From: Kapaibacterium sp038202665
GTDB taxonomy: Bacteria > Bacteroidota > Ignavibacteria > Kapaibacteriales > Kapaibacteriaceae
Assembly: GCA_038202665.1 (NCBI GenBank)
Contig: JBBRES010000093.1
Coordinates: 1-9,671 of the forward strand
DNA: 9,671 nucleotides
Direction of reading: 5' to 3'
Part shown: in pieces, positions 1-6,288 of the stretch
Layout: the number at the start of each line of letters is the position of its first letter
Numbering within the stretch: the first letter of the stretch is position 1
Made by a program: the position numbers and the translations under genes
The notes under the pieces: generated by a model
The model's database searches: none
The model's input: the letters and a program-made list of their open reading frames with translations, nothing else
What the model was told of the DNA's origin: nothing

Positions 1-1
1 A

Positions 2-3000
2 GATGCAAGTGGTACGTTGGCCGTAATCACAGGAACGCTGAACAACAACGCCTTCTTGTATACAAACGCCACGGGTGGCATTGCAAACTCAACATCTGCA
101 ATAAACGGACAGATTCTCATTGGTAGCACGGGTGTTGCACCAGTTGCGGCGCTTCCAACGGGAACACGCGGCATCACCATCACAGGTGGGGCTGGTTCGC
201 TCGATATTGCCATGCCATCGGGCACGACAACAGATGCAACGCTTCGCTATAACGGTTCGGCATGGGTAGAGAATACGAACGTGTTAGCTACTTCTGGCGG
301 GGCCGTCACCGTGAAGGCAACCACGAATCAACTTGTGCTTGGCACAACCAACACCGCAACGATCAGCGCAACTGCACCTGGTGCATCTCGTGTGTACACG
401 ATTGCAGACCCGGGCGCCAACGCATCGTTCGTGATGAGTGCAGGCGCGCAAACGATTGCGGGTGTGAAGACGTTTAGTTCTGCACCGAACCTTTCGTCGC
501 TTACCGCCTCGCTGCCTCTCAAACTTGATGCATCGAAAAACATTACAGCAGCCGCTATCGATCTTACATCATCAACGGAAGTAACGGGCGCCCTGCCTAT
601 TGACCGTGGTGGTACGAACTCGGCAACGGCGTTGAGTGGCAACCGCATCATGGTTTCGAGTGCTACGGCTATTGTTGAGGCCGCCGCCTTGACAAACGGA
701 CAGTTGCTTGTTGGTTCAACGGGTGCAACACCTGTTGCGGCATCACTCACCGCGGGCTCCGGTATCACGATCACACCTGCTGCCGGATCGATTACGATTG
801 CAGCAACGAATGCGTTGCCTGCGGGAACGACAACAGATGCAACGCTTCGTTACAGTGGTTCGGCGTGGGTAGAGAACACAAGTGTGAAGGCAACAGCAAC
901 TGGTGCTGTCTCTGCCGCTTCGCAGTCGTTGTCGGCAACTACGAATCAACTTGTGCTTGGCACAACGAACACCGCAACGATCAGCGCAACTGCACCTGGT
1001 GCATCTCGTGTGTACACGATTGCAGACCCGGGCGCCAACGCATCGTTCGTGATGACCGAAGGTGCGCAGACCTTGAACGGTGCAAAAACACTCACTGGCA
1101 CAACGGTCATTGGCTCTACTGCCGCTACAACGGTGACGCTTGCAAATGCAACCGGTTCGCTGACAGTAAACGGAACAGCGCTTACACCGAATGTGACGAT
1201 GACGTCGCTTGGTGGAACGGCTCGTAGTTCAACTCCAGTTGGATACGATCGAGTTGTACTCGGGAATAGCAGTGGTTCGCTTGATGAAGTCGCGCTCTCG
1301 ACCTTCGTGCAGACAAGTGGCGCACAAACGATCGCTGGAGCAAAGTCATTCTCATCTGCAGTTGCGATCACACCAACCACGAATCAACTAATTCTTGGCA
1401 CTGGGTTTACAACGACCATTAGTGCGCCTACTCCAGTAGCAAGCGCAACGTATACGATTCCTGATGTTGGAACCACAGCATCGTTTGTGATGACAGAAGG
1501 CGTACAAACAATCAATGGTGCGAAGACACTTACAGGAACCACGATCATTGGCTCGACGGCTGCCGCTACTGTAACGCTTGCAAATGCTACAGGGTCGTTG
1601 ACGGTGAATGGAACTGCACTCACACCAAACGTCACGATAACGTCCGTGGGCGGAACCGCGCGGGCGTCCATGCCAGTCGGTTACGACCGCATTGTTCTTG
1701 CAAACAGCACGGGTCAGCTCGATCAAGCTGCAATTACAACAGTACTTGGTTCAACACTTTGGTCGCTCACCGGTAATGCAACGGCTTCTGCATGGAATGG
1801 CACCACGGGATCGTTCCTCGGAACAACGAGCACCCAGCCGCTTTCGATTGCCACAACAAATGCTACAGCGCAAGACATTCGATTCTACACTGGTGTAAGC
1901 GGCGCGAACCTTCGCATGACCATTGGCTCTACGGGTCTGGTTGGAATCAACACAACACCGTTGGCTTCGTATCAACTTGCTATTCAAGGCAATGTGAAGA
2001 TGGTAGACGCAACGACGTCGACAATCTCCGCAAACAAGGAACTGGTGCTCGAGCAAACGGGCGACACGTACGGAGCATCGCGCCTGCGTCTTCAGCATCG
2101 CAATGGGTCGAACGGAGCACTCTTTGAAACGGCAACTGGATCTGTTGATCTCGTAGAATTTGGAATGAAGCCTGGATCCGGCGTTCAGTCGAACATCCGT
2201 TTGGAAGCACGTCTGGGTTCACTGATCAATGCCGCGGCGAATACGACAGGCGAGTTTCAATATCTGATGGCATCTACAACAACGCCCGTCTATGCGTTGA
2301 CGCTCGGTCAAGGATCTGCTACGTTCAATGCGGGTGTTGTAGGTATCGGTGACCCAACACCAGACGATAAGTTCACCGTAGGTACAACAAGTCAGTTCCG
2401 TGTAAGCGCAACTGGCGATATCACCATGATCAAGAGTCTCGCCTATGTGTGGCCCTCGTCACATGTTGCCGGTGTACTCGTGAACAACGGAAGTGGGACG
2501 CTTACGTGGACTGCTGGTCAGCCCGTTGTGAACGGTATCACGACAAATTCCACTCTTCGTTGGAGTGGAACGGCATGGGTGGAAAACGCAAACGTGTTGT
2601 CCGGTTCAACGGGGACACTTTCTTTGGCGGCTACTACGAATCAACTTGTCCTTGGTACGACGAATACCGTTACACTGAATGCCGCTGCACCTGCAGCGTC
2701 GCGTGTGTATACGATTCCGGCGATGGCGAATGCTAGTGCATTCATTATGACGGAGGGCGCGGGATTCTCTACGTATACGACGGGTGACATGTTGTATGCG
2801 AGCTCTGCGAATACATTGAGCAAGCTACCAATAGGAACGAACGGACAGTACCTGACGATCACATCGGGTTTTCCGGCTTGGGCTGCGGGTTCGATCATGC
2901 AGTATGATGTGGCTGCCGCGCAGGGCACATCCACAACGGCTGCGAACTGGTTGTTCAATGTGCAGTACGGAACGATTACCGGCGCGGCAACGGGCGCACG

Positions 3001-3832
3001 CATTGCAAGTGTGACAACGGCAGCGAATTCAAATGCAACAGGTCTGACTCTCATTGCTACTGGTACAGGCACAAGTACGGCAACCGCATTATCGCTTGCG
3101 GCAACAGGGTCGTCCACGAAATATGCGCTGACCGTTGCTGATGGATCTGGCTATTCCGGATTTGGAACAACGGCTCCGACGCATGTGGTGCACTCACTGA
3201 ACACCGCAACAACGGACGAGCTCAGCGCTGTGTATGGTCTTGCCGACGGCAGCACGTCGAACCAGGCCATGGGTGTATGGGGCGACGCGTCGAACAACGC
3301 TGCTGCCAACACGGGATCCGTTGGCGTTCTAGCAACGGGAAGTGGACGCACGACCACCGCGCAAACCAATGCCGCCATCCAAATTGCTGATGGTGAAATT
3401 CGCGTCGGCCGCACAACGGAAACGGGAAAAGGGTATACGGTGGTGGAAGGGGCAACGGCGGGAACGGACTATACTGCTCAAGGACCGTCGGGAGTGATCG
3501 ATATCAACTTGGGAACGGTTGGTGGATGGGCTGATGATGGTAACATCACCGCCGACAAAGTGAAGTTCACAACCATCACCTTGAACAACCGATATATCAG
3601 CACCAATAGCATTGTGTTGCTCACGGTGGTAGACAAGGTAGACGTGGTTGTAAAAAACACCGTGAATGCGGCTCAAGCGGTCTTCACTCTTGATGTCGAC
3701 GGTCGTGCAGCTGGTTCTTGTTCAGTGCAGATCGCTGCTCAGCTCCGCAATGGCGCGACGGATAACTGTAAACCATTTAGCGATGGCGACAAGATCCGCA
3801 TCGGCTACATGATCGTAAACCCTTCGAGGTAA
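2..3832 (+). CDS. Large beta-strand-repeat surface/fibre-like protein, 3' part (5'-truncated by window)
   Basis: The frame is open from base 2 (codons D-A-S-G-T-L...) to TAA at 3830-3832, giving 1276 visible residues. The TTG at 17 is not a believable start, so the gene begins left of the window. The protein is rich in T, A, S, G, N and V and poor in Cys, Trp and charged residues, as in extended beta-repeat adhesins and fibres. Modules recur: NGQ-L-GSTG (about 104-210, 694-800), TTDATLRYNGSAWVEN-like (220-282, 823-885, 2536-2600), TTNQLVLGTTNT...RVYTI...FVM (320-437, 938-1055, 1376-1493, 2632-2750) and GSTAATTVTLANATGSLTVN (about 1096-1290, 1536-1730). An IDRGGTN motif at about 598-620 resembles GGTG-type motifs of phage tail-fibre and bacterial repeat proteins. 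The last 110 residues (about 3500-3829) differ: they are less repetitive, hold two Cys (SCSVQI, DNCKPF), and may form a terminal folded domain. I recognise no secretion-sorting domain. Surface or fibre function is inferred from composition; the exact family is unknown. Confidence 0.8.
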   Translation, partial: DASGTLAVITGTLNNNAFLYTNATGGIANSTSAINGQILIGSTGVAPVAALPTGTRGITITGGAGSLDIAMPSGTTTDATLRYNGSAWVENTNVLATSGGAVTVKATTNQLVLGTTNTATISATAPGASRVYTIADPGANASFVMSAGAQTIAGVKTFSSAPNLSSLTASLPLKLDASKNITAAAIDLTSSTEVTGALPIDRGGTNSATALSGNRIMVSSATAIVEAAALTNGQLLVGSTGATPVAASLTAGSGITITPAAGSITIAATNALPAGTTTDATLRYSGSAWVENTSVKATATGAVSAASQSLSATTNQLVLGTTNTATISATAPGASRVYTIADPGANASFVMTEGAQTLNGAKTLTGTTVIGSTAATTVTLANATGSLTVNGTALTPNVTMTSLGGTARSSTPVGYDRVVLGNSSGSLDEVALSTFVQTSGAQTIAGAKSFSSAVAITPTTNQLILGTGFTTTISAPTPVASATYTIPDVGTTASFVMTEGVQTINGAKTLTGTTIIGSTAAATVTLANATGSLTVNGTALTPNVTITSVGGTARASMPVGYDRIVLANSTGQLDQAAITTVLGSTLWSLTGNATASAWNGTTGSFLGTTSTQPLSIATTNATAQDIRFYTGVSGANLRMTIGSTGLVGINTTPLASYQLAIQGNVKMVDATTSTISANKELVLEQTGDTYGASRLRLQHRNGSNGALFETATGSVDLVEFGMKPGSGVQSNIRLEARLGSLINAAANTTGEFQYLMASTTTPVYALTLGQGSATFNAGVVGIGDPTPDDKFTVGTTSQFRVSATGDITMIKSLAYVWPSSHVAGVLVNNGSGTLTWTAGQPVVNGITTNSTLRWSGTAWVENANVLSGSTGTLSLAATTNQLVLGTTNTVTLNAAAPAASRVYTIPAMANASAFIMTEGAGFSTYTTGDMLYASSANTLSKLPIGTNGQYLTITSGFPAWAAGSIMQYDVAAAQGTSTTAANWLFNVQYGTITGAATGARIASVTTAANSNATGLTLIATGTGTSTATALSLAATGSSTKYALTVADGSGYSGFGTTAPTHVVHSLNTATTDELSAVYGLADGSTSNQAMGVWGDASNNAAANTGSVGVLATGSGRTTTAQTNAAIQIADGEIRVGRTTETGKGYTVVEGATAGTDYTAQGPSGVIDINLGTVGGWADDGNITADKVKFTTITLNNRYISTNSIVLLTVVDKVDVVVKNTVNAAQAVFTLDVDGRAAGSCSVQIAAQLRNGATDNCKPFSDGDKIRIGYMIVNPSR
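323..437 (+). repeat. Intragenic long repeat, copy 1 (partner 941-1055)
   Basis: By direct reading, this 115-bp block matches 941-1055 at a constant offset of 618 bp with one mismatch (C at 349, G at 967). It encodes the TNQLVLGTTNT...PGANASFVM module of the large repeat protein. Two more copies of the same protein module (1376-1493 and 2632-2750) are clearly diverged at DNA level. Confidence 0.9.
941..1055 (+). repeat. Intragenic long repeat, copy 2 (partner 323-437)
   Basis: Second copy of the 115-bp block, 114/115 identical to 323-437. The upstream TTDATLRY module is offset by 603 bp rather than 618, so the two larger units differ by a 5-codon insertion or deletion between modules. Confidence 0.9.
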
Positions 3833-3857
3833 GAGGTTTACGTCTTTAGATGTCGAA

Positions 3858-3877
3858 TACGTAGAACTACGTAGAAC
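3858..3877. repeat. Tandem 10-bp direct repeat in intergenic region
   Basis: TACGTAGAAC occurs twice head to tail, 26 bp after the stop codon of the large repeat gene. The unit contains the palindrome TACGTA. No function is evident. The rest of 3833-4060 holds no convincing gene; it contains the hairpin, terminator and promoter-like box listed separately. Confidence 0.6.
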
Positions 3878-3937
3878 ATTCCAGCCAAAAGGCACCGAAA
3901 TTTGCAGTCCGAGCTACATGCATGGGCATTCGTCGCT

Positions 3938-3960
3938 GTTGCGTATTAGGGATACGTAAC
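3938..3960 (+). other. Intergenic hairpin without U-tract
   Basis: GTTGCGTAT and ATACGTAAC form a 9-bp stem (one G-U pair) around a 5-nt TAGGG loop. No U-run follows, so it is unlikely to be a terminator by itself. It lies in the 3' leader between the large repeat gene and the terminator at 3998. It could be an RNA processing or stability structure, or chance. Confidence 0.35.
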
Positions 3961-3997
3961 ACCAGGAGATGAAAGGTGAGCAGTACTTGGGTTCGTA

Positions 3998-4037
3998 GGG
4001 TGAGCGCTCATTTTTTGAGAGTTCACCCTTCTTTTTT
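3998..4037 (+). terminator. Intrinsic terminator between the large repeat gene and the LRR gene
   Basis: GGGTGAGCGCTCA (3998-4010) pairs with TGAGAGTTCACCC (4016-4028) as a 13-bp stem with one mismatch and one G-U, around a T5 loop. TTCTTTTTT follows at 4029-4037. It lies 165 nt after the stop of the large repeat gene and ends only about 10 bp before the promoter-like box of the LRR gene, so it probably separates the two transcripts. Confidence 0.75.
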
Positions 4038-4047
4038 GCCCAAGCCG

Positions 4048-4055
4048 TATCTTTG
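4048..4055 (+). promoter_or_regulatory. Bacteroidota-like -7 box of the LRR gene
   Basis: TATCTTTG matches the TAnnTTTG consensus known for Bacteroidota housekeeping promoters. Its final G lies 6 bp before the ATG at 4061. I see no TTG at the usual -33 spacing; the nearest upstream TTG triplets (4036, 4015) are misplaced. If it is used, transcription would start at or next to the start codon, giving a leaderless mRNA. Confidence 0.4.
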
Positions 4056-4060
4056 GGTCT

Positions 4061-5209
4061 ATGAAGATTGCACCCATTCTCGTTGTACTGTGTGTTGGCA
4101 CTATGTGGTTGAGCGGACAGGGGAGTTCGCAACCGCAACAGACACGCAAGTCTACGACCGCGGCTCCTTCGCCATCGGTCGCTCCCACGTCGAGCACAGC
4201 TCAGTCGTCGCCGCTCGCCCCCTCTGACGTAAAAAGAAACCCCACGAAATCGTGGGAGGAGGCCATGGCAAACCCAGAGAAAGTCGTTCGATTGGATCTC
4301 TCACGTCGCATGATGGAGCAGCTCTCTCCGGACATCTCCAAGCTCGTCAACCTTGAAGAGCTCTCGCTCACGGGCAACAAGCTGATGTCGCTCCCCAAGG
4401 AACTGTCCGGCCTAAAGAAACTCCGCATCATCGATCTCACGGGCAACCTCTTCGAGGAAGTCCCTTCGGTCCTTGCCGCCTTACCAGCCCTTGAAACGCT
4501 CAAGCTTGCGCGCAACCGATTGAACCGCGTTGATATGTCGGTGGGATGGCCCGAGCTCAAGGTCTGCGACCTTTCGCTGAACCCCTTGCGCGACATTCGG
4601 GGTCGTGTATTCGCCATGCCCATGTGCAAGGAGCTCGACCTAGAGGCCACGCGGCTCACAAGGGTTCCGGAAGGGATCAAGGGTCTGAAGGCGCTCGAGA
4701 CACTGTCGCTTGCGAAGAATGCCATCGACTCGTTGCCGGAGTGGCTGGGAGATATGACAACGATCAAGTCGCTCGACCTCGACGACAACGCGCTCACGGA
4801 ACTTCCCACGTGGATCGTGTCGTTGCCACTCGTTACACTCGAAGCACAGAAGAACAATCTGACGTCGGTGCCGGCAACGCTCTTCACACTGCCAACCATC
4901 GAAACGCTCAAGCTCAGTGCGAACGAATTGAAAGAGCTGCCGGCGCAGATGAACATGCCGGAACTCAAGAACCTGGAACTCGACGATAACAAGTTCACGT
5001 CGGTACCGCCAACGATCGGCAATCAGCGCAAACTCGAACGACTGCGCTTGAAGAACAATCTCCTAACTACGCTCCCCAAGGAGATTGGCAATTGCTCGGT
5101 TCTCACCCTTCTTGACGTTTCGGGCAACAAGCTGGAATCGTTGCCCATCAAGGAGTTGGCGACCATTCCGACGCTCAAGACGTTGAGCATTGCGAATAAA
5201 CGCAAGTAA
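4061..5209 (+). CDS. Secreted leucine-rich-repeat protein
   Basis: 382 aa. Residues 1-20 look like a signal peptide: Lys2, hydrophobic IAPILVVLCVGTMWL, then small residues. No good lipobox is present, since the residue before Cys11 is Leu. Residues 21-58 form a Ser/Thr/Pro/Ala/Gln-rich linker. About 13 leucine-rich repeats of 22-24 residues, plus a half repeat, follow from residue 75 to the end, with the pattern LxxLxLxxNxLxxLPxxIxxLxx typical of bacterial LRR proteins. The segment SWEEAMANPEKVVRLDLS acts as an entry to the first repeat. LRR domains bind proteins or other ligands; no catalytic domain is attached, so the partner is unknown. An export or surface location is inferred. The gene lies between a terminator and the tRNA-His promoter, so it appears to be monocistronic. 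No Shine-Dalgarno sequence precedes the ATG. Confidence 0.88.
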   Translation: MKIAPILVVLCVGTMWLSGQGSSQPQQTRKSTTAAPSPSVAPTSSTAQSSPLAPSDVKRNPTKSWEEAMANPEKVVRLDLSRRMMEQLSPDISKLVNLEELSLTGNKLMSLPKELSGLKKLRIIDLTGNLFEEVPSVLAALPALETLKLARNRLNRVDMSVGWPELKVCDLSLNPLRDIRGRVFAMPMCKELDLEATRLTRVPEGIKGLKALETLSLAKNAIDSLPEWLGDMTTIKSLDLDDNALTELPTWIVSLPLVTLEAQKNNLTSVPATLFTLPTIETLKLSANELKELPAQMNMPELKNLELDDNKFTSVPPTIGNQRKLERLRLKNNLLTTLPKEIGNCSVLTLLDVSGNKLESLPIKELATIPTLKTLSIANKRK

Positions 5210-5221
5210 GTTGTAATTTTG
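5190..5221 (+). promoter_or_regulatory. Promoter of tRNA-His
   Basis: TTG at 5190-5192, a 21-bp spacer, then TAATTTTG at 5214-5221. This fits the Bacteroidota -33/-7 pattern (TTG, about 19-21 bp, TAnnTTTG). The mature tRNA would begin 11 bp downstream. The upstream half overlaps the 3' end of the LRR gene. Confidence 0.55.
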
Positions 5222-5231
5222 TGGCCCTCAT

Positions 5232-5305
5232 GGCGGGCGTAGCTCAGTTGGTAGAGCCCCAGACTGTGAATTTGGTTGTCGCGGGTTCAAGCCCCGTCGC
5301 TCGCC
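5232..5305 (+). tRNA. tRNA-His (anticodon GTG)
   Basis: The cloverleaf can be folded completely. Acceptor stem GCGGGCG (5233-5239) pairs with CGCTCGC (5298-5304). The D arm is GCTC/GAGC (5242-5257). The anticodon stem CCAGA/TTTGG encloses loop CTGTGAA with anticodon GTG at 5266-5268. The T arm is GCGGG/CCCGT with loop TTCAAGC. The extra G at 5232 (G-1) opposite C at 5305 (C73) is the identity element of bacterial tRNA-His. The 3' CCA is not encoded (CTC follows), so it must be added by the nucleotidyltransferase. Confidence 0.96.
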
Positions 5306-5314
5306 CTCGAACAC

Positions 5315-5352
5315 AAAAGACCGTATCGGCTTTCAGCCGATACGGTCTTTTT
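5315..5352 (+). terminator. Intrinsic terminator of tRNA-His (possibly bidirectional)
   Basis: A perfect 17-bp inverted repeat (5315-5331 and 5335-5351) with core GACCGTATCGGCT around a 3-nt loop, and a T5 run at 5348-5352. An A4 run on the left side makes it a possible terminator for the minus strand as well. It begins 9 nt after the tRNA and ends just before the GC-rich tandem repeats. Confidence 0.9.
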
Positions 5353-5355
5353 GCT

Positions 5356-5373
5356 TCCCGGCAGCTGCCGGGA
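5356..5373. repeat. 18-bp perfect palindrome at the head of the GC-rich array
   Basis: TCCCGGCAGCTGCCGGGA is self-complementary over 18 bp. It is formed by one inverted copy of the 11-bp unit (CTTCCCGGCAG, 5354-5364) abutting the first forward unit. This marks an orientation switch in the array. Confidence 0.85.
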
Positions 5374-5484
5374 GGCTGCCGGGAGGCTGCCGGGAAGCTG
5401 CCGGGAGGCTGCCGGGAGGCTGCCGGGAAGCTGCCGGGAGGCTGCCGGGAGGCTGCCGGGAGGCTGCCGGGAGGCTGCCGGGAA
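5364..5484 (+). repeat. Minisatellite: eleven tandem 11-bp GC-rich units
   Basis: GCTGCCGGGAG/A is repeated 11 times without any other change over 121 bp. The last base reads G G A G G A G G G G A, so the first six units form two 33-bp higher-order repeats. The near identity of the units points to recent expansion or ongoing homogenisation. The array has no stops in several frames, but the translations are pure repeat and I do not regard them as genes. Its role is unknown. Confidence 0.95.
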
Positions 5485-5486
5485 GG
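5464..5486. repeat. Left arm of 23-bp inverted repeat bracketing higBA
   Basis: The last two 11-bp units plus GG (CTGCCGGGAG, GCTGCCGGGAA, GG) are the exact reverse complement of 6264-6286. The two arms enclose 777 bp holding a TCACTT array, the palindromic operator and the toxin-antitoxin genes. Confidence 0.85.
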
Positions 5487-5487
5487 G

Positions 5488-5562
5488 TGTCACGTTTCAC
5501 TTCTCACTCGTCACTTGTCACTTGACTTCTCACTTGTCACTTCTCACTTTTCTCACTTGTCG
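5488..5562 (+). repeat. TCACTT heptamer array A
   Basis: A pyrimidine-rich array of degenerate 7-bp units TCACTTC/TCACTTG with a few breaks. It follows the 11-bp array directly, separated by about three bases. Positions 5511-5535 are identical to 6300-6324 in array B, including an irregular TTGACTTC break, so the two arrays share ancestry. I find no promoter or gene inside it. Confidence 0.85.
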
Positions 5563-5568
5563 TTTGCA

Positions 5569-5594
5569 TATAACATATAACGTTATACGTTATA
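5569..5594. promoter_or_regulatory. 26-bp near-perfect palindrome, likely HigA operator
   Basis: TATAAC-A-TATAACGTTATA-C-GTTATA is symmetric at 24 of 26 positions, with a perfect 12-bp core TATAACGTTATA (5576-5587) and outer half-sites TATAAC and GTTATA. It lies 37 bp before the higB start. HigA-type antitoxins are known to bind palindromes in front of their operon and autorepress. TATATTTC at 5591-5598 resembles the -7 consensus with one mismatch and overlaps the palindrome, which would suit repression; the spacing to the upstream TTG (5564-5566) is long at 24 bp. Confidence 0.65.
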
Positions 5595-5631
5595 TTTCTG
5601 ATAACTCGTTCCGAATGCTTGCTAGCGTGCT

Positions 5632-5925
5632 ATGATTCAGACGTTCGCAAACAAGGGCTCGGAAGACGTGTTCCATGGAATCGACTCGCGCGCAGCAAGG
5701 GCTGTTTGTCCGACGAGCGCTTGGAGCGCTGCGGCTCGAAAGCTGGACTTGCTAAACGCTGCTGTCTCACTACGAAGCCTACGACTACCGCCGGGGAATA
5801 TGCTCGAATCGTTACATGGTGACCGTCGTGGACAGCACAGCATTCGTATCAATGAGAAGTATCGCATTTGTTTCAACTGGACCTCTGAAGGGCTATATGC
5901 CGTCGAGATTGTCGACTATCACTAA
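5632..5925 (+). CDS. higB: HigB/RelE-family toxin (mRNA interferase)
   Basis: 97 aa, close to the usual size of HigB toxins (about 92-100 aa). The family is recognised from MIQTFANKGSEDVFHG, then RKLDLLNAA, LRLPPGN.LE.L.GDR.GQHSIRIN, YRICF.W and the C-terminal VEIVDYH. The final D95-Y96-H97 corresponds to the acidic/Tyr/His catalytic cluster known from Proteus HigB. The His that precedes the GDR segment in that enzyme seems to be Glu59 here, as in many chromosomal homologues. The family cleaves mRNA on the ribosome and is neutralised by HigA. The toxin precedes the antitoxin, the order typical of hig loci, with a 10-bp gap. A 26-bp palindrome lies upstream. The catalytic end is intact, so the toxin is probably functional; activity is inferred. 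Confidence 0.92.
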   Translation: MIQTFANKGSEDVFHGIDSRAARAVCPTSAWSAAARKLDLLNAAVSLRSLRLPPGNMLESLHGDRRGQHSIRINEKYRICFNWTSEGLYAVEIVDYH

Positions 5926-5935
5926 TGAAGTTGTC

Positions 5936-6247
5936 ATGGTTCCCATTCCAACCCACCGCCCTCCCACACATCCTGGCGAGATGCTCCTCGAAGAGTTTTT
6001 GAAGCCCAACTCTTTAACTCAAGTGGAATTGGCCGCTCGCCTCGGCATTTCGTATCCGCGCGTCAATGAACTCGTGCACGGAAAGCGCGACATGACCACC
6101 GATACTGCATTGAGATTGGAACGGTTCTTCGGAGTCGAAGCCCAATTTTGGATGAACCTGCAACTTTCATGGGATCTCTATCATGCTATGCATTCTTCGA
6201 AGGCAGCAGCGATTCGAGATATCGTACCGATGAAAGTGAACATCTGA
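5936..6247 (+). CDS. higA: HigA-family antitoxin, XRE-type HTH
   Basis: 103 aa from the ATG at 5936, which gives the typical HigA N-terminus (HPGEMLLEEFLKP at residues 12-24). The open frame extends upstream to 5816 inside higB, but that part reads through the toxin gene and resembles no HigA. The helix-turn-helix covers about residues 27-51 (LTQVELAARLGIS, then RVNELVHGKR), followed by TALRLERFFG and FWMNLQ, all standard for the HigA/VapI group of XRE regulators. It should bind and inhibit HigB and repress the operon through the palindrome at 5569-5594. Toxin and antitoxin are separated by 10 bp and are surely co-transcribed. The next feature downstream is an inverted copy of the GC-rich repeat. 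Confidence 0.93.
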   Translation: MVPIPTHRPPTHPGEMLLEEFLKPNSLTQVELAARLGISYPRVNELVHGKRDMTTDTALRLERFFGVEAQFWMNLQLSWDLYHAMHSSKAAAIRDIVPMKVNI

Positions 6248-6263
6248 TTCGTCCGACATCATT

Positions 6264-6286
6264 CCTTCCCGGCAGCCTCCCGGCAG
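6264..6286. repeat. Right arm of 23-bp inverted repeat bracketing higBA
   Basis: CC-TTCCCGGCAG-CCTCCCGGCAG consists of two 11-bp GC-rich units in reverse orientation and is the exact reverse complement of 5464-5486. It starts 16 bp after the higA stop. AATGTCAC follows, much as the left arm is followed by GTGTCAC. Confidence 0.85.
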
Positions 6287-6288
6287 AA

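Noticed and set aside
17..19. TTG at 17 as start of the large repeat protein
   Set aside because: The frame is open upstream to the window edge and the repeat composition continues there, so the gene is truncated on the left.
3976..4227. 83-codon open frame from a GTG preceded by AGGAGA
   Set aside because: It runs through the terminator hairpin and into the LRR gene in another frame, and its translation looks random.
4201..5022. Minus-strand open frame of 273 codons opposite the LRR gene
   Set aside because: It is a Ser-rich mirror of the LRR coding strand with no recognisable domain.
5364..5484. Classical G-quadruplex in the GC-rich array
   Set aside because: The GGG runs are 8 bases apart and interrupted by CCGG self-complementary cores, so local hairpins seem more likely than a quadruplex.
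5221..5635. Open frames across tRNA-His and the 11-bp array encoding PGGCREAAG-type repeats
   Set aside because: An 11-bp repeat gives an 11-residue repeat in every frame it leaves open; these frames run through a tRNA and a terminator and are not genes.
5816..5935. N-terminal extension of HigA to 5816
   Set aside because: It overlaps higB out of frame for over 100 bp and adds residues not seen in HigA proteins; ATG 5936 gives the standard start.
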